Below, piece by piece: positions 6,979 through 15,586 of a stretch of 54,503 nucleotides of DNA. The notes under the pieces were generated by a model. The model had not been told where the DNA came from. It did not search any database and worked only from the letters and a program-made list of their open reading frames with translations. Location of the stretch: NCBI RefSeq assembly GCF_018613325.1, contig NZ_JAGGQJ010000052.1, forward strand, positions 1 to 54,503, in the 5' to 3' direction. The position numbers and the translations under genes are program-made. Positions within the stretch are counted from its first letter, which is position 1. Each line of letters opens with the position of its first letter. This DNA is from Bacillus sp. ISL-34. GTDB taxonomy: Bacteria; Bacillota; Bacilli; Bacillales; DSM-1321.

Positions 6979-9300
6979 TTACACCCTTTCCAATCGTTGA
7001 GATAATTGCTGACTAAGTTCATTATCAAACAACACTTCTCTAACATGAATTAAACCCACTCGTTCAATCCATTGCCAAGTCCGTTCTAAGTAATTCGCTG
7101 TTTCACGATAATATTGAATAAAGCCGATGATGATTTCAATTGCTTCATCATTTGTCCCGGCTACACATAACAGGTCACCGGCACGTACATTACGTCCGCT
7201 GCTTCCGCCCACATATATTTCCCAGCCCCTGTCAACGCCCATAACACCAATATCTTTCGTTGTTGATCCTGCACCATTATGCATACAAGCAGATATGCCC
7301 ATCTTTATACGGTAAGGTGTTGATACATGCTCCAATCTTTTTTCCAAATCTACAGCAAGTAAATGGGATTGCTGTTTATCACAAGAGCAAACATGCTCAC
7401 CGATACATGTTTTGACGTTTTGAACGGTGTTACCATATTTTGAACTTAACGGCATGTCTAAATCAGCCCACACACCTGGAAGATCTTCTTTTTTCACACC
7501 CATTAAATGAATCCTTTGTTCACTTGTTACCGCCACCTGAGATATATCATATTTCTCTGCAACATTTGCAATTTTTCGCAAGTCCTTCGCATTCGTCATC
7601 CCGCCGTACATTTGCGGGATGACAGAGTATCGATTATCACTTTGAACTGTTGCATTCTTTTTTTCGTTTATGAAAAGAGTTTGCTGTCTGATCTCGTACT
7701 CTGGATGAATCATCCCTAAATAATAGCTAAGGGCTGGCCGGCAAGTTGAACACCCTCCGCTATTTTCCCATTCAAGAACATCCATCACTTCTTGGACAGT
7801 CGTTAAGTCCTGGAGCTGCATTTTATACACGACTTCATCTTCCGTTAATGTCGTACATGAGCAAAAAGCAGTTTGTTTCTCATCCTGAGTAGAAAGATTA
7901 CTTTGAATATAGGTCAAAAGCTCGGTCACTGCCGGCTTACATCCACCGCAAGAACCGGAAGCCTTTGTGCATTTTTTAACTTGTTCCACTGTTGTTAATC
8001 CCTTATTTTGAACCGCTTCAATGATTGCCCCTTTTGAAACAGCATTACAATTGCAAATGATTTCATGATTTGCCATCGAAGCGATTAATCCCTCAGCCGT
8101 ACTTGGTGTTTGGAACAGTGCACGCTTTTCCTCTGACGATACTTCTTGCCGCTTTAAAATCATATCGAGTAATCGTGAGCTGTTGTTTGTATCACCATAC
8201 AGCACAGCACCTATTATTTTTCTTCCTTGAAAAACCACCTTTTTATAAACACCATCTAATTCATCAAAAGTTGTGATTGATTTCGTTGTTTCATCACCAA
8301 TGAAATCTCCAACAGAGAATAACTCAACTCCTGATATTTTCAAAGAGGTCGAAAGGACCGAGCCTTGGTATCCGTTGCATTTCATCTCACAAATATGCCT
8401 TGCCAGCACTTCACCTTGTTCATATAGAGGTTTCACCAGTCCATAAACAATGCCTTGATGTTCAGCACATTCACCAACCGCATAAATATGTGGGATGCTG
8501 GTTTCTAAATAGTCGTTTACAATAATGGCACGATTTGTATCAATTCCGCTTTCTTTGGCCAACTGAATATTCGGTCTGACTCCCGCAGCCATAATGACTA
8601 AATCTGCTTCAAGCTCCGTTCCATCTTTAAAACGGACGCGCTCCACACGTTCGTTGCCGATTAACTCCTGTGTTTCCTTTTTTAAAAGAAAGTTCATTCC
8701 CTGGTTTTCCAACTCTTTTTGGAGCAAAAGTGATGCCGTTGAATCAAGCTGCCTTTCCATTAAATGGTCAGCAATATGAACGACATGCACCTCCATACCA
8801 AGGTTTAACAGCCCTCTCGCTGCTTCTAAACCTAACAAACCGCCTCCGATGACGACTGCTTTTTTATGCTTGCGTGAAGTTTCAATCATTTTTTGGCAAT
8901 CTTCAATCGTGCGAAATGCAATGACGCCTTCTTTATCAGCACCGGTAACAGGAAGAATAAATGGGACAGAACCTGTGGCAATTATCAGCTTATCGTAGTG
9001 AACTTCCCGTTCTTTGTCTGTTTTTATCTTCCGAGTCTCTTTATCGATTTTTACAACTGTTTCCCCTATAAACAATTGGATATTATTCTTCGTATACCAG
9101 TTTCGATCATTTATCGTAATATCTTCAAAAGAAGTGTTGCCTTGAAGCACAGTCGACAATAAGATCCGGTTATAGTTAACATGTGGTTCACTTCCGAAAA
9201 TAGTAATCTCAAAAGCAGCCGGATCATTCCTGATAATTGACTCAACACAGCGCAATCCCGCCATTCCGTTCCCAACTAGGACCAGTTTTTGTTTATACAT
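6979..9300 (-). CDS. nasB: Assimilatory nitrate reductase electron-transfer subunit (NirB paralogue)
   Basis: This 773-residue flavoprotein passes electrons from NAD(P)H to NasC. It is a full-length paralogue of the nirB product: FAD/NAD(P) domain (GNGMAG, GGGLLGLEAARG), two BFD-type [2Fe-2S] modules (CNCNA...CGGCKP; CSCTT...CSTCRP), then a nitrite-reductase-like C-terminal region. In that region the first cysteine pair is kept (CIGEHVC, residues 632-638), but the second motif reads CMHNG instead of CPRNC, so the cysteine that would bind siroheme is glycine (about residue 676). Siroheme catalysis is therefore unlikely. The frame extends 17 codons further upstream, but the ATG at 9300 has the GGGGGG ribosome site and gives the NasB family length. 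Confidence 0.92.
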   Translation of the reverse strand: MYKQKLVLVGNGMAGLRCVESIIRNDPAAFEITIFGSEPHVNYNRILLSTVLQGNTSFEDITINDRNWYTKNNIQLFIGETVVKIDKETRKIKTDKEREVHYDKLIIATGSVPFILPVTGADKEGVIAFRTIEDCQKMIETSRKHKKAVVIGGGLLGLEAARGLLNLGMEVHVVHIADHLMERQLDSTASLLLQKELENQGMNFLLKKETQELIGNERVERVRFKDGTELEADLVIMAAGVRPNIQLAKESGIDTNRAIIVNDYLETSIPHIYAVGECAEHQGIVYGLVKPLYEQGEVLARHICEMKCNGYQGSVLSTSLKISGVELFSVGDFIGDETTKSITTFDELDGVYKKVVFQGRKIIGAVLYGDTNNSSRLLDMILKRQEVSSEEKRALFQTPSTAEGLIASMANHEIICNCNAVSKGAIIEAVQNKGLTTVEQVKKCTKASGSCGGCKPAVTELLTYIQSNLSTQDEKQTAFCSCTTLTEDEVVYKMQLQDLTTVQEVMDVLEWENSGGCSTCRPALSYYLGMIHPEYEIRQQTLFINEKKNATVQSDNRYSVIPQMYGGMTNAKDLRKIANVAEKYDISQVAVTSEQRIHLMGVKKEDLPGVWADLDMPLSSKYGNTVQNVKTCIGEHVCSCDKQQSHLLAVDLEKRLEHVSTPYRIKMGISACMHNGAGSTTKDIGVMGVDRGWEIYVGGSSGRNVRAGDLLCVAGTNDEAIEIIIGFIQYYRETANYLERTWQWIERVGLIHVREVLFDNELSQQLSQRLERV

Positions 9301-9355
9301 TTTATCCCCCCCAAGCAAGTACTGAAACAAGCCGATATAATTAGTAAACAAAGTT

Positions 9356-10561
9356 CTAAATCTTAACTGAATTCTTACCGAGTACCCACGTTTTCCTCCA
9401 TGAAAGCTGAGCTAGACCAAGGATAAGCAACGCCACGATTCCTACTGCGGAAAATACTAAAAATCCTGTAGCATATGTGCCAGTAATTTGTTTCAACGTT
9501 CCTAGTATGTTTGGAACCAAGAATCCGCCAACACCTCCGGCAGCTCCTACAATTCCTGTGATAAAACCAATTTCTTTAGAAAATCGCTGTGGAACTAACT
9601 GAAAGACAGCCCCGTTGCCCATACCGAGAAATAGCATACCGATGAACAGCAGGATCGTAACGGCAGTAAGGGAATAAAGAAAACTAATCCCAAACATACA
9701 TAATGTGAGTCCAATAAATAAAAACATAAGCAGTTTAACTCCACCTATTTTATCGGCAATAAATCCTCCAACGGGACGAAAGAAGCTTCCGGCGATGACA
9801 CATAATGTAACAAATTCCCCTGCCCTTATTCGTGTTAACCCATACTCATCAACAAAAAAGATGCTTAAAAAGCTAGTAAACCCTACAAACCCTCCAAAAG
9901 TCACACTGTAAAGAATACAGAAATACCAGGTATCCCTTATTTTGAATACGTTGAAATATTCCTTGAGTGGTTTTGCAGGCGGTTGAGATGGTGCGTCTTT
10001 GGCGATTAAAATATAAATGACAAACACGATGGTTAAAGGAATCAATGCTAATCCCATAACATTATGCCAGCCAAGAGACTCTGCAATACGCGGTCCAAAC
10101 AATGTCGCAAAAAGCGTTCCGCTGTTACCGGCTCCCGCAATGCCCATCGCAAGACCCTGCAAATGCGGGGGGTACCAGCGGCTGGCCATAGGAAGTGCTG
10201 CAGCAAAACTCGCACCTGCCACTCCGAGCAAAATACCAATTAAATAGAGCTCGGCTAAACTTTCTCCGAATAACCAACCCCAAAAAAGCGGAATCATCGT
10301 AACAAGCATCCCGCCGATCGCTGTTTTCCGCGGGCCGATGCGATCAGTCAAAAAGCCAAGGACGATTCGAAAAAACGAGCCTCCCAAAATCGGAATAGCT
10401 ACAATCAAGCCTTTTTCAGCTGGTGAAAGTCCGAAATCCTTTGTAATATAGACACCAAGTGCACCTAATAATACCCAAATCATAAAACTGATATCAAAAT
10501 AAAGGAATGAAGCTAATAATGACGGAGCATGACCGCTTTTTTTCAATTCAGATATTTTCAC
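9356..10561 (-). CDS. nasA: Nitrate/nitrite transporter (MFS, NNP family)
   Basis: This 401-residue membrane protein with about 12 predicted helices imports nitrate. It carries the NNP signature twice: GAGNSG within AMGIAGAGNSGTL near residue 140, and GMGNGAVFQLVPQRF near 305. ASFAAALPMASRWYPPHLQG is typical of NarK/NasA. The length equals B. subtilis NasA (401). The start is GTG with GGAGAGATG upstream. It is the first gene of the nasA-nasB-nasC-sumT unit, 55 bp from nasB, behind a TnrA-box promoter. Confidence 0.95.
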   Translation of the reverse strand: MKISELKKSGHAPSLLASFLYFDISFMIWVLLGALGVYITKDFGLSPAEKGLIVAIPILGGSFFRIVLGFLTDRIGPRKTAIGGMLVTMIPLFWGWLFGESLAELYLIGILLGVAGASFAAALPMASRWYPPHLQGLAMGIAGAGNSGTLFATLFGPRIAESLGWHNVMGLALIPLTIVFVIYILIAKDAPSQPPAKPLKEYFNVFKIRDTWYFCILYSVTFGGFVGFTSFLSIFFVDEYGLTRIRAGEFVTLCVIAGSFFRPVGGFIADKIGGVKLLMFLFIGLTLCMFGISFLYSLTAVTILLFIGMLFLGMGNGAVFQLVPQRFSKEIGFITGIVGAAGGVGGFLVPNILGTLKQITGTYATGFLVFSAVGIVALLILGLAQLSWRKTWVLGKNSVKI

Positions 10562-10601
10562 TTTTCATCTCTCCAATACTTTATTAATTGAATATTCGTT
10601 T

Positions 10602-10653
10602 ATTTTACTCTTATAAAAGCAAGATTTCTTTATTTATGTCAGAAAACATTACA
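10602..10653 (-). promoter_or_regulatory. nasA promoter with TnrA box
   Basis: TGTCAGAAAACATTACA (10637-10653) matches the TnrA consensus with one mismatch (C for T at position 11). On the minus strand TAAAAT at 10607-10602 is a plausible -10. The distance from box centre to -10 (38 bp) is identical to that at nirB, so both operons look activated from the same geometry. Confidence 0.82.
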
Positions 10654-10866
10654 CACTTTTTTTATAAGTTATAAAATGTGAATACTTTGAAGTCATTATT
10701 GGCTAAAAATTAATAATTTCATTTCGTTTTTCTTATATAAATTGAATGATAATGTGGTTTACTTAGGTGATATAGTGTCACAAGATTGTTTAACTTTTAA
10801 GTTATGGCAGGAGATATACCAAAAGATAACTCCAATAACTTTTTCGAAATATTCTCCATACAAAAA

Positions 10867-10935
10867 AAGAGAAGCCTAATGCGTAAGCTTCTCTTCCAGA
10901 CTGTAGATAAACCCGACTATAATTGAGTTTGTTAT
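10867..10935. repeat. Two-hairpin intergenic repeat, copy 1
   Basis: A 9-bp hairpin (AAGAGAAGC/GCTTCTCTT, 10867-10895) is followed by CCAGACTGTAGATAAACCCG and a weaker stem (AAACCCG...GAGTTTG). A second copy with the same plan lies at 15587-15644. The motif after the hairpin resembles the IS terminus CAGTTTGTAGACAAAA found next to hairpins at both window ends. Confidence 0.6.
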
Positions 10936-10949
10936 TATAATATTTGTCC

Positions 10950-11071
10950 GCTAATTTCCACTTCAGGCATTCGCTTTCCGCAGGCGGACCGCCCTACGGC
11001 GCCATTGCGCCTGCGGAATCTCCCTTGGATACTTTTCTAACCAAGAGTCTCGAACACCCGCTCCAAGCAAC
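10950..11071 (-). repeat. GC-rich Bacillus-type intergenic repeat, copy 1
   Basis: Read on the minus strand it runs from CTTGGAGCGGGTGTTCGAGA through a GC-rich palindrome (CCGCAGGCGC...GCCTGCGG) to GGAAAGCGAATGCCTGAAG. The same ends recur at 15906-15966 with the middle deleted. It is far richer in GC than its surroundings and has no coding frame of substance. Similar elements are scattered in Bacillus genomes (from memory); the function is unknown. Confidence 0.7.
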
Positions 11072-11305
11072 TTTTTTAACAGTAAGTAAGATAGAACTCC
11101 TTTTCTTTTTTGTTTACAATAGAAGAATTAAAACTTGAGGTGATATCGATTAAGCGAGATCAACTTTAAATGATGACAGTATCTTCATTAGAGCGTGGGT
11201 TCTTCCCACAGCACGAAACAAGGACCTTTTTCATATGATGTGTTATGAGCGACATGAGATATTTAATAATTTGATTATATCCGGGGAAAGGCTGGGTGCA
11301 ATAAT

Positions 11306-11848
11306 ATGAAGCAATATCCATTTCATAACATTCCATTTCAAAACCTTCAGGAAAAAGACATGTCATTTGAAGAGGTATTCGTTCACATTGTTGAGTTCAT
11401 GAAATTAAATCCCTCCGGAAACTATCGACTAATGGTCGGTACAGATTCGCAAGTACATAAAAAACATACGGTTTTCATTACAGGCATCGTGATACGGCAG
11501 GTCGGAAATGGTGTATGGGGTTGTATAAGAAAAGTAATGATTCCTAGAAGAATGCTGCATTTACATGAACGTATCTCCCAAGAATTGTCGTTAACAGAAG
11601 AAATCGTATCACTGTTTACGGAAGAAAGAAAAAATCAATTAATCGATATTGTCCTGCCTGCTGTATATCAAGGGGCAACGTTCACAATGGAAGGGCATAT
11701 TGATATCGGGATTGGAAAGCGGAACAAAACCAGTGAGTTTGTAAAAGAAATGGTAGCCAGGATGGAATCAATGGGTGTGGAACCGAAAATCAAACCCGAT
11801 GCTTTCGTCGCTTCAAGTTATGCCAACCGATATACAAAGCAAGAATAA
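11306..11848 (+). CDS. ykuK: YkuK family (DUF458), RNase H-like protein
   Basis: A 180-residue protein of the YkuK/DUF458 family, predicted to have an RNase H fold (VGTDSQVHKKHTVFITGIVIR near residue 45 carries the first acidic residue, and IDIG and KPDAFVASSYANRYT the later conserved segments). B. subtilis YkuK is about 172 residues. The substrate and role are not established in the family. The ATG at 11306 lies about nine bases after GGAAAGGCTGGG; an alternative start is the Met beginning MSFEEVF. It stands alone here between repeat-rich DNA and the convergent 6S-like RNA. The 230 bp upstream contain no clear gene. Confidence 0.82.
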   Translation: MKQYPFHNIPFQNLQEKDMSFEEVFVHIVEFMKLNPSGNYRLMVGTDSQVHKKHTVFITGIVIRQVGNGVWGCIRKVMIPRRMLHLHERISQELSLTEEIVSLFTEERKNQLIDIVLPAVYQGATFTMEGHIDIGIGKRNKTSEFVKEMVARMESMGVEPKIKPDAFVASSYANRYTKQE

Positions 11849-11972
11849 ATGACTCCAAAACATATAATAAGCCGAAGCAACCTACACGGGATTTGTATAA
11901 GGCTGTGAAAATATATTAAATCGGTATTAAAACGGTACATACAATTCTAATTGTACGGTATTTGAAAACAGC

Positions 11973-12002
11973 AAAAAACCGGCCTCAGACCGAGACCGGC
12001 TT
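11973..12002 (-). terminator. Terminator of the 6S-like RNA
   Basis: On the minus strand AAGCCGGTCTC pairs with GAGGCCGGTT (two G-T pairs) and is followed by TTTTTT. It lies directly after the 3' end of the predicted 6S RNA. A further small palindrome TACAATTCTAATTGTA lies nearby at 11939-11954, with no assigned role. Confidence 0.8.
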
Positions 12003-12013
12003 CAACATTTAAA

Positions 12014-12198
12014 AGATATAAGCCGCCATTGCCGTATTCAGTAAGAAAGTTTTAAACCACCACTCCTCAAAGTGGGTGTTTGCAGAAGCAATCCTGTTGT
12101 CCAAGTCAGTGACGAGGCATAACATTCCTGTTTCAATATAAAACTCCCTATTACAGCTTAAAGGTTAAAACTTTATTATCATTACGAACAGTGCAGCT
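12014..12198 (-). ncRNA. bsrB: 6S RNA, 6S-2 (BsrB)-like
   Basis: A stable small RNA predicted on the minus strand, which would bind and sequester sigma-A RNA polymerase. Evidence: a promoter directly upstream; 5' AAGCUGC pairing with 3' GCGGCUU as closing stem; an internal segment AAAGUUUUAACCUUU starting about 25 nt in, whose complement (12160-12174) reads AAAGGTTAAAACTTT. That complement agrees with the pRNA start I remember for B. subtilis 6S-2, and it begins at RNA position about 39, close to the expected position of 40. A terminal hairpin (CACCCACU/AGUGGUG) and a terminator complete it. Length about 180 nt. B. subtilis 6S-2 is about 200 nt. Confidence 0.78.
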
Positions 12199-12204
12199 TG
12201 TATT

Positions 12205-12236
12205 ATTATAATACCTGAATTCCTCATTTGTTACAA
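12205..12236 (-). promoter_or_regulatory. Sigma-A promoter of the 6S-like RNA
   Basis: Minus strand TTGTAA, 17 bases, TATTAT overlapping TATAAT (12213-12205). Predicted start near 12198. Confidence 0.65.
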
Positions 12237-12321
12237 TGTCAATAATCACCATATAATTTACCTATGGCTGATTAAGGTTGGACCGTATTAGCCCTTTATA
12301 ATAGCATTCGTCAGTATCCAA

Positions 12322-13803
12322 CTATTGATCAAAATAACCGATAAAATCCCCTTGGTCTTTATTTTGCAAATATAATACCGTTTCTTTGTCAGAAATAGTA
12401 GGCAGTCCGAAATTTTGTTCATACCTTTCAATTCCTTTTCCTGTAATGATAATCCAATCCCCTTCCTTTCCAGCTTGTATCGCCTCCTGTATAGCAAGTG
12501 TCCGATCTAGGATAACCTTCCCATTTCCAGCAGAGTAATCGCTTAGCAGTTTATTCAGTGACGATTCCATCACCTCAATTCCCTCCGAATTCAGATCATC
12601 CATCGTCAAAATCGAAACATCACTATGCTCCAATGATACTTTAACCATTTCTGCCCTTTTGGTTGTATCTCGTCCACCCCGGAAACCAAAGATATGATAA
12701 ATCTTTTTGGCCCCGCATTCTTTGGCAGTTTGAAGCATGTGATGAATGGCATCTGCAGTATGTGCATAATCGATGACGATTGTCGGTCCAAATTCTTTCT
12801 TATACATTTCAAACCTTCCTGGCACGCCTGAAAACTGTTTCAATGAAGTGAGAATTCCCTCTCTTGAAATTGGAAACATCTTCGCTACGGAATAGGCAGC
12901 AGTTGCGTTATATAAATTATGAAGTCCAGGTAAAGGTAACTCGATTTTCACAAAGTCATGATTCTCATTCAATAAAATAAAGGGGTTCGTTGCAGTATTA
13001 TAGTTGGTTATGGTCAAATCGCAGCGATTGGATTTTCCAAATACAAAGGCACTGACATTCTTTTCCCGTAAGTATCCTTGTAGTTTTTCTCCCCAAAAAT
13101 CATCCCCATTGATAATCGCAAGACCATTAGGTTTCAATTTTTCAAAAAGAAGTAATTTTGCCAGGAAATAATCCTCCATCGTACCGTGAAAGTCGAGATG
13201 GTCATGATACAAATTCGTGAAGACACAGAAATCAAATTCAATTCCCTCTAAACGGAATTGAGCTAATCCATGGGAAGACACTTCCATTATGACAACCATG
13301 TCCCTACTTGCAGCCAGTAAGGAATTCAACTCCATGGTGCCTGGAGTCGTATTATGGGAATCGACTTTGTTTCCATTGATAATATGCTGTATCGTACCAA
13401 TGACGGAACAGGTTATCCCATTCTCTTCCAATATTTGCTGAAGCATATAACTAGTTGTGGTTTTTCCATTTGTACCCGTAATTCCTATCATTATTTTTTG
13501 CTTGCTTGGATCTCCATAAAACCTTTTGGCGATTAGCCCTAATGCTTTTCGGCTGTTCTCCACTCGTAAATAAGGAACTTCCAATCCCTTAATATCGCGA
13601 TCGCCAATCACAGCTGATGCCCCTAAACGAATTGCATCTTTAATGTAATTATGGCCATCGGACTTATATCCGGTTACGGCAACAAAAAGGTATCCCTTTT
13701 TTATTTCTTTAGAGTTATCGGTTACACCTGTGATGGATATATGTTCTACGTCCTTCGGCAAATCCCAGTTTATCGCTTCTTTCAATATGTCTTTAAGGAT
13801 CAT
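12322..13803 (-). CDS. murE: MurE-like peptide ligase (UDP-MurNAc-tripeptide synthetase paralogue)
   Basis: A 493-residue Mur ligase: N-terminal UDP-binding domain, central ATPase with P-loop GITGTNGKTTTS near residue 108, TTPGT and MEVSSHGL, then the C-terminal domain. MurE adds the third amino acid to UDP-MurNAc-Ala-Glu. The mDAP-recognition motif DNPR of classical MurE is not present; the matching stretch reads TMDDLNSEG, so the amino acid added may differ. It is not in a dcw cell-wall cluster, so it is probably a second copy with a specialised role. The ATG has GGAGAAAAG upstream. It stands alone, with the 6S-like RNA 120 bp downstream on the same strand. Confidence 0.85.
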   Translation of the reverse strand: MILKDILKEAINWDLPKDVEHISITGVTDNSKEIKKGYLFVAVTGYKSDGHNYIKDAIRLGASAVIGDRDIKGLEVPYLRVENSRKALGLIAKRFYGDPSKQKIMIGITGTNGKTTTSYMLQQILEENGITCSVIGTIQHIINGNKVDSHNTTPGTMELNSLLAASRDMVVIMEVSSHGLAQFRLEGIEFDFCVFTNLYHDHLDFHGTMEDYFLAKLLLFEKLKPNGLAIINGDDFWGEKLQGYLREKNVSAFVFGKSNRCDLTITNYNTATNPFILLNENHDFVKIELPLPGLHNLYNATAAYSVAKMFPISREGILTSLKQFSGVPGRFEMYKKEFGPTIVIDYAHTADAIHHMLQTAKECGAKKIYHIFGFRGGRDTTKRAEMVKVSLEHSDVSILTMDDLNSEGIEVMESSLNKLLSDYSAGNGKVILDRTLAIQEAIQAGKEGDWIIITGKGIERYEQNFGLPTISDKETVLYLQNKDQGDFIGYFDQ

Positions 13804-13928
13804 TAACTTTTCTCCTTTTTCATTCTTTGAAAATGAAATGCATAAGTTCCAACAAGCCCATTTTTAGTATTTACCAGTACTCTAAAAATAATTGCCAATC
13901 CAGAATTTGTTAGTTGTAAAACAGTCAA

Positions 13929-13966
13929 CGGAAAAAAAGAAAAGCAGCCGGAATTGGCTGCTTTTC
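13929..13966 (-). terminator. Terminator after the MFS exporter
   Basis: An 11-bp perfect stem, GAAAAGCAGCC (13939-13949) with GGCTGCTTTTC (13956-13966), and on the minus strand a following TTTCTTTTTTT run. Confidence 0.85.
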
Positions 13967-14018
13967 TTCAGGTCATATGGCTATTGCTGTATTGAAGTGT
14001 TGGCACACCATAAGAAAA

Positions 14019-15272
14019 TTACGATTGGATTTCCAGGGGTTTTGTTTCTGCCTTTTGATTGTACAATGGCAAAATGAAAAACATCCCTATAATAAAAAAG
14101 AAAGCGGCGGTTTCAAATATGGCGACCAGCGAAAATTGCTCTTTCAGCACGCCTGCCGCACTCATGGTCAAAACCATCGATCCAGTGAATAATGGGCTTA
14201 AGATACCATTGACCCTTCCGATGAACTCGCCTTCGGTCCTCTGTAATATCAATGTATTGATCCCGATTTGGATACAAGGCAGCATTAGCCCATTAAAAAA
14301 CTCGGCAGTAAGTGTAATCCAAAGATTTGTTGAAAGCCCCATTACCGCTAATCCAATGGCATTCACAAGCATTCCGAATGCTAATAATCTCTGAGGTGCC
14401 ACTTTTTTGGCAAAAATCATCACACCGGCTCCACCTAAAATCATACCAAACCCATTCACCATAAATAACCATTGCAGATTTTCCTTTGGAAGTTCCAATT
14501 GTTCGGTAACAAGGAATATCGAGAGCGGCTGAATGAAGCCAAGTCCAAGCCCGGCTGCCAGAAAACATAAACCAAGCAAACTTAGTTCTTTTTTTCGCAA
14601 CACATAGCTCACTCCGCTTTTCATTTCCTGCCATAATGTTGTTTTTGCTGTCTCTTCATTCAGTTTGCGATCTTTTGGAAGAAAGGCGAGTGCGCCAGCT
14701 GAAAGTAAAAACGCCAGGCCAGTAATCGCAATCGAGATGTTGATCCCGAATGATTGGAAGGCAAATGTACCGAGAATCGGACCTAAAACCATAAATACTG
14801 CGAAGACGGTCTGATAAACAGACATCCCTGTCTGAATTTGACTTTCAGGCAAATGCATCTTAAATAACTTCATGCCTGATGGCTGAGAAAATTGAGAAAG
14901 TATCGCCGAAATCAAAGTTGCAAAGAATACCATTTTCCAACTGCCAAAGATAAGCGAGATTAGCACAGCAAATACGGATATTGCACTTAATATATCACAC
15001 CAAACCATCGTTTTTTTCGGACTCCAGCGGTCTGCAAATGTCCCTCCAATAAATGAAAAAATAAAGATGGGAGCGAATTCCGCTACTGATATCATGGAAA
15101 TGGCAAAGGCATCCCCGTTCGTCTTTTCCATGACGAATAACAAAACTGCAAAATTCCGTACCCATATCCCTATTTGTAAAAACAAGCCTGAAAAGATAAT
15201 GGCCCGGAATACACGATTTTTAAAAATGTTAGGTTCCTTATTACTTAATGTTACGGACGTGTTTTTTTCCAT
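14019..15272 (-). CDS. MFS efflux transporter (MFS_3/EntS-MefA type)
   Basis: A 417-residue major facilitator with about 12 helices. Motif A appears as GGTFADRWSPKKTM, and the overall plan (short soluble N-terminus, MISVAEFAPIFIFSFIGG) is that of the MFS_3 group, which includes macrolide efflux pumps and the enterobactin exporter. The substrate cannot be told. The frame is open for 51 further codons upstream, but the ATG at 15272 has a perfect AGGAGG at the right distance and begins MEKNTSV. The AGGAGG itself is one arm of an 8-bp hairpin (15280-15306), suggesting translational control. Last half of the protein is regular and intact. Confidence 0.85.
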   Translation of the reverse strand: MEKNTSVTLSNKEPNIFKNRVFRAIIFSGLFLQIGIWVRNFAVLLFVMEKTNGDAFAISMISVAEFAPIFIFSFIGGTFADRWSPKKTMVWCDILSAISVFAVLISLIFGSWKMVFFATLISAILSQFSQPSGMKLFKMHLPESQIQTGMSVYQTVFAVFMVLGPILGTFAFQSFGINISIAITGLAFLLSAGALAFLPKDRKLNEETAKTTLWQEMKSGVSYVLRKKELSLLGLCFLAAGLGLGFIQPLSIFLVTEQLELPKENLQWLFMVNGFGMILGGAGVMIFAKKVAPQRLLAFGMLVNAIGLAVMGLSTNLWITLTAEFFNGLMLPCIQIGINTLILQRTEGEFIGRVNGILSPLFTGSMVLTMSAAGVLKEQFSLVAIFETAAFFFIIGMFFILPLYNQKAETKPLEIQS

Positions 15273-15279
15273 ATAAAAA

Positions 15280-15306
15280 CCTCCTGTAAGATATCTGGAC
15301 AGGAGG
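15280..15306 (-). promoter_or_regulatory. Hairpin burying the ribosome site of the MFS exporter
   Basis: On the minus strand CCTCCTGT (15306-15299), an 11-base loop, and ACAGGAGG (15287-15280) form a perfect 8-bp stem. The second arm is the Shine-Dalgarno sequence of the MFS gene. A leader of roughly 90 nt is inferred from a TAAAAT-like -10 near 15371-15376. An upstream AATACAAA/TTTGTATT pair could form a competing stem. This layout recalls translationally attenuated drug-resistance genes. Confidence 0.6.
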
Positions 15307-15586
15307 CAGTACAATACAAAATTAACAGAGCAAAATATCCCTAATGGACGGAACACAATGATCTTTGTTTGTATTTTAGTACAGACTAATCCTATCCAGA
15401 AAAAAAGTTCGTATTTAGCACGCATTTTTTCTTAAAGAATAGGATTAAATGATCATTGTTTTAAGGTCACCCTTCCATTTTATGCTAATTTGATAATAAT
15501 CTATTTAATCTGATAAATCAAGGTAAAAACCAAAAATAAAAAAACCATTTTTTGGATATTATTGTTCGATTTCTTGTATAAAAAAT

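Noticed and set aside
9301..9351. 17-codon extension of nasB
   Set aside because: The ATG at 9300 has the ribosome site and gives the expected family length.
10944..11138. 64-codon plus-strand frame
   Set aside because: Lies across the GC-rich intergenic repeat at 10950-11071; a chance frame.
11120..11165. Mini-frame after GAGGTGATATCG upstream of ykuK
   Set aside because: Only six codons from a non-standard start; no support beyond a ribosome-site-like sequence.
15273..15425. 51-codon in-frame N-terminal extension of the MFS exporter
   Set aside because: No ribosome site at its ATG, while the ATG at 15272 has a perfect one. The extension covers the regulatory leader.
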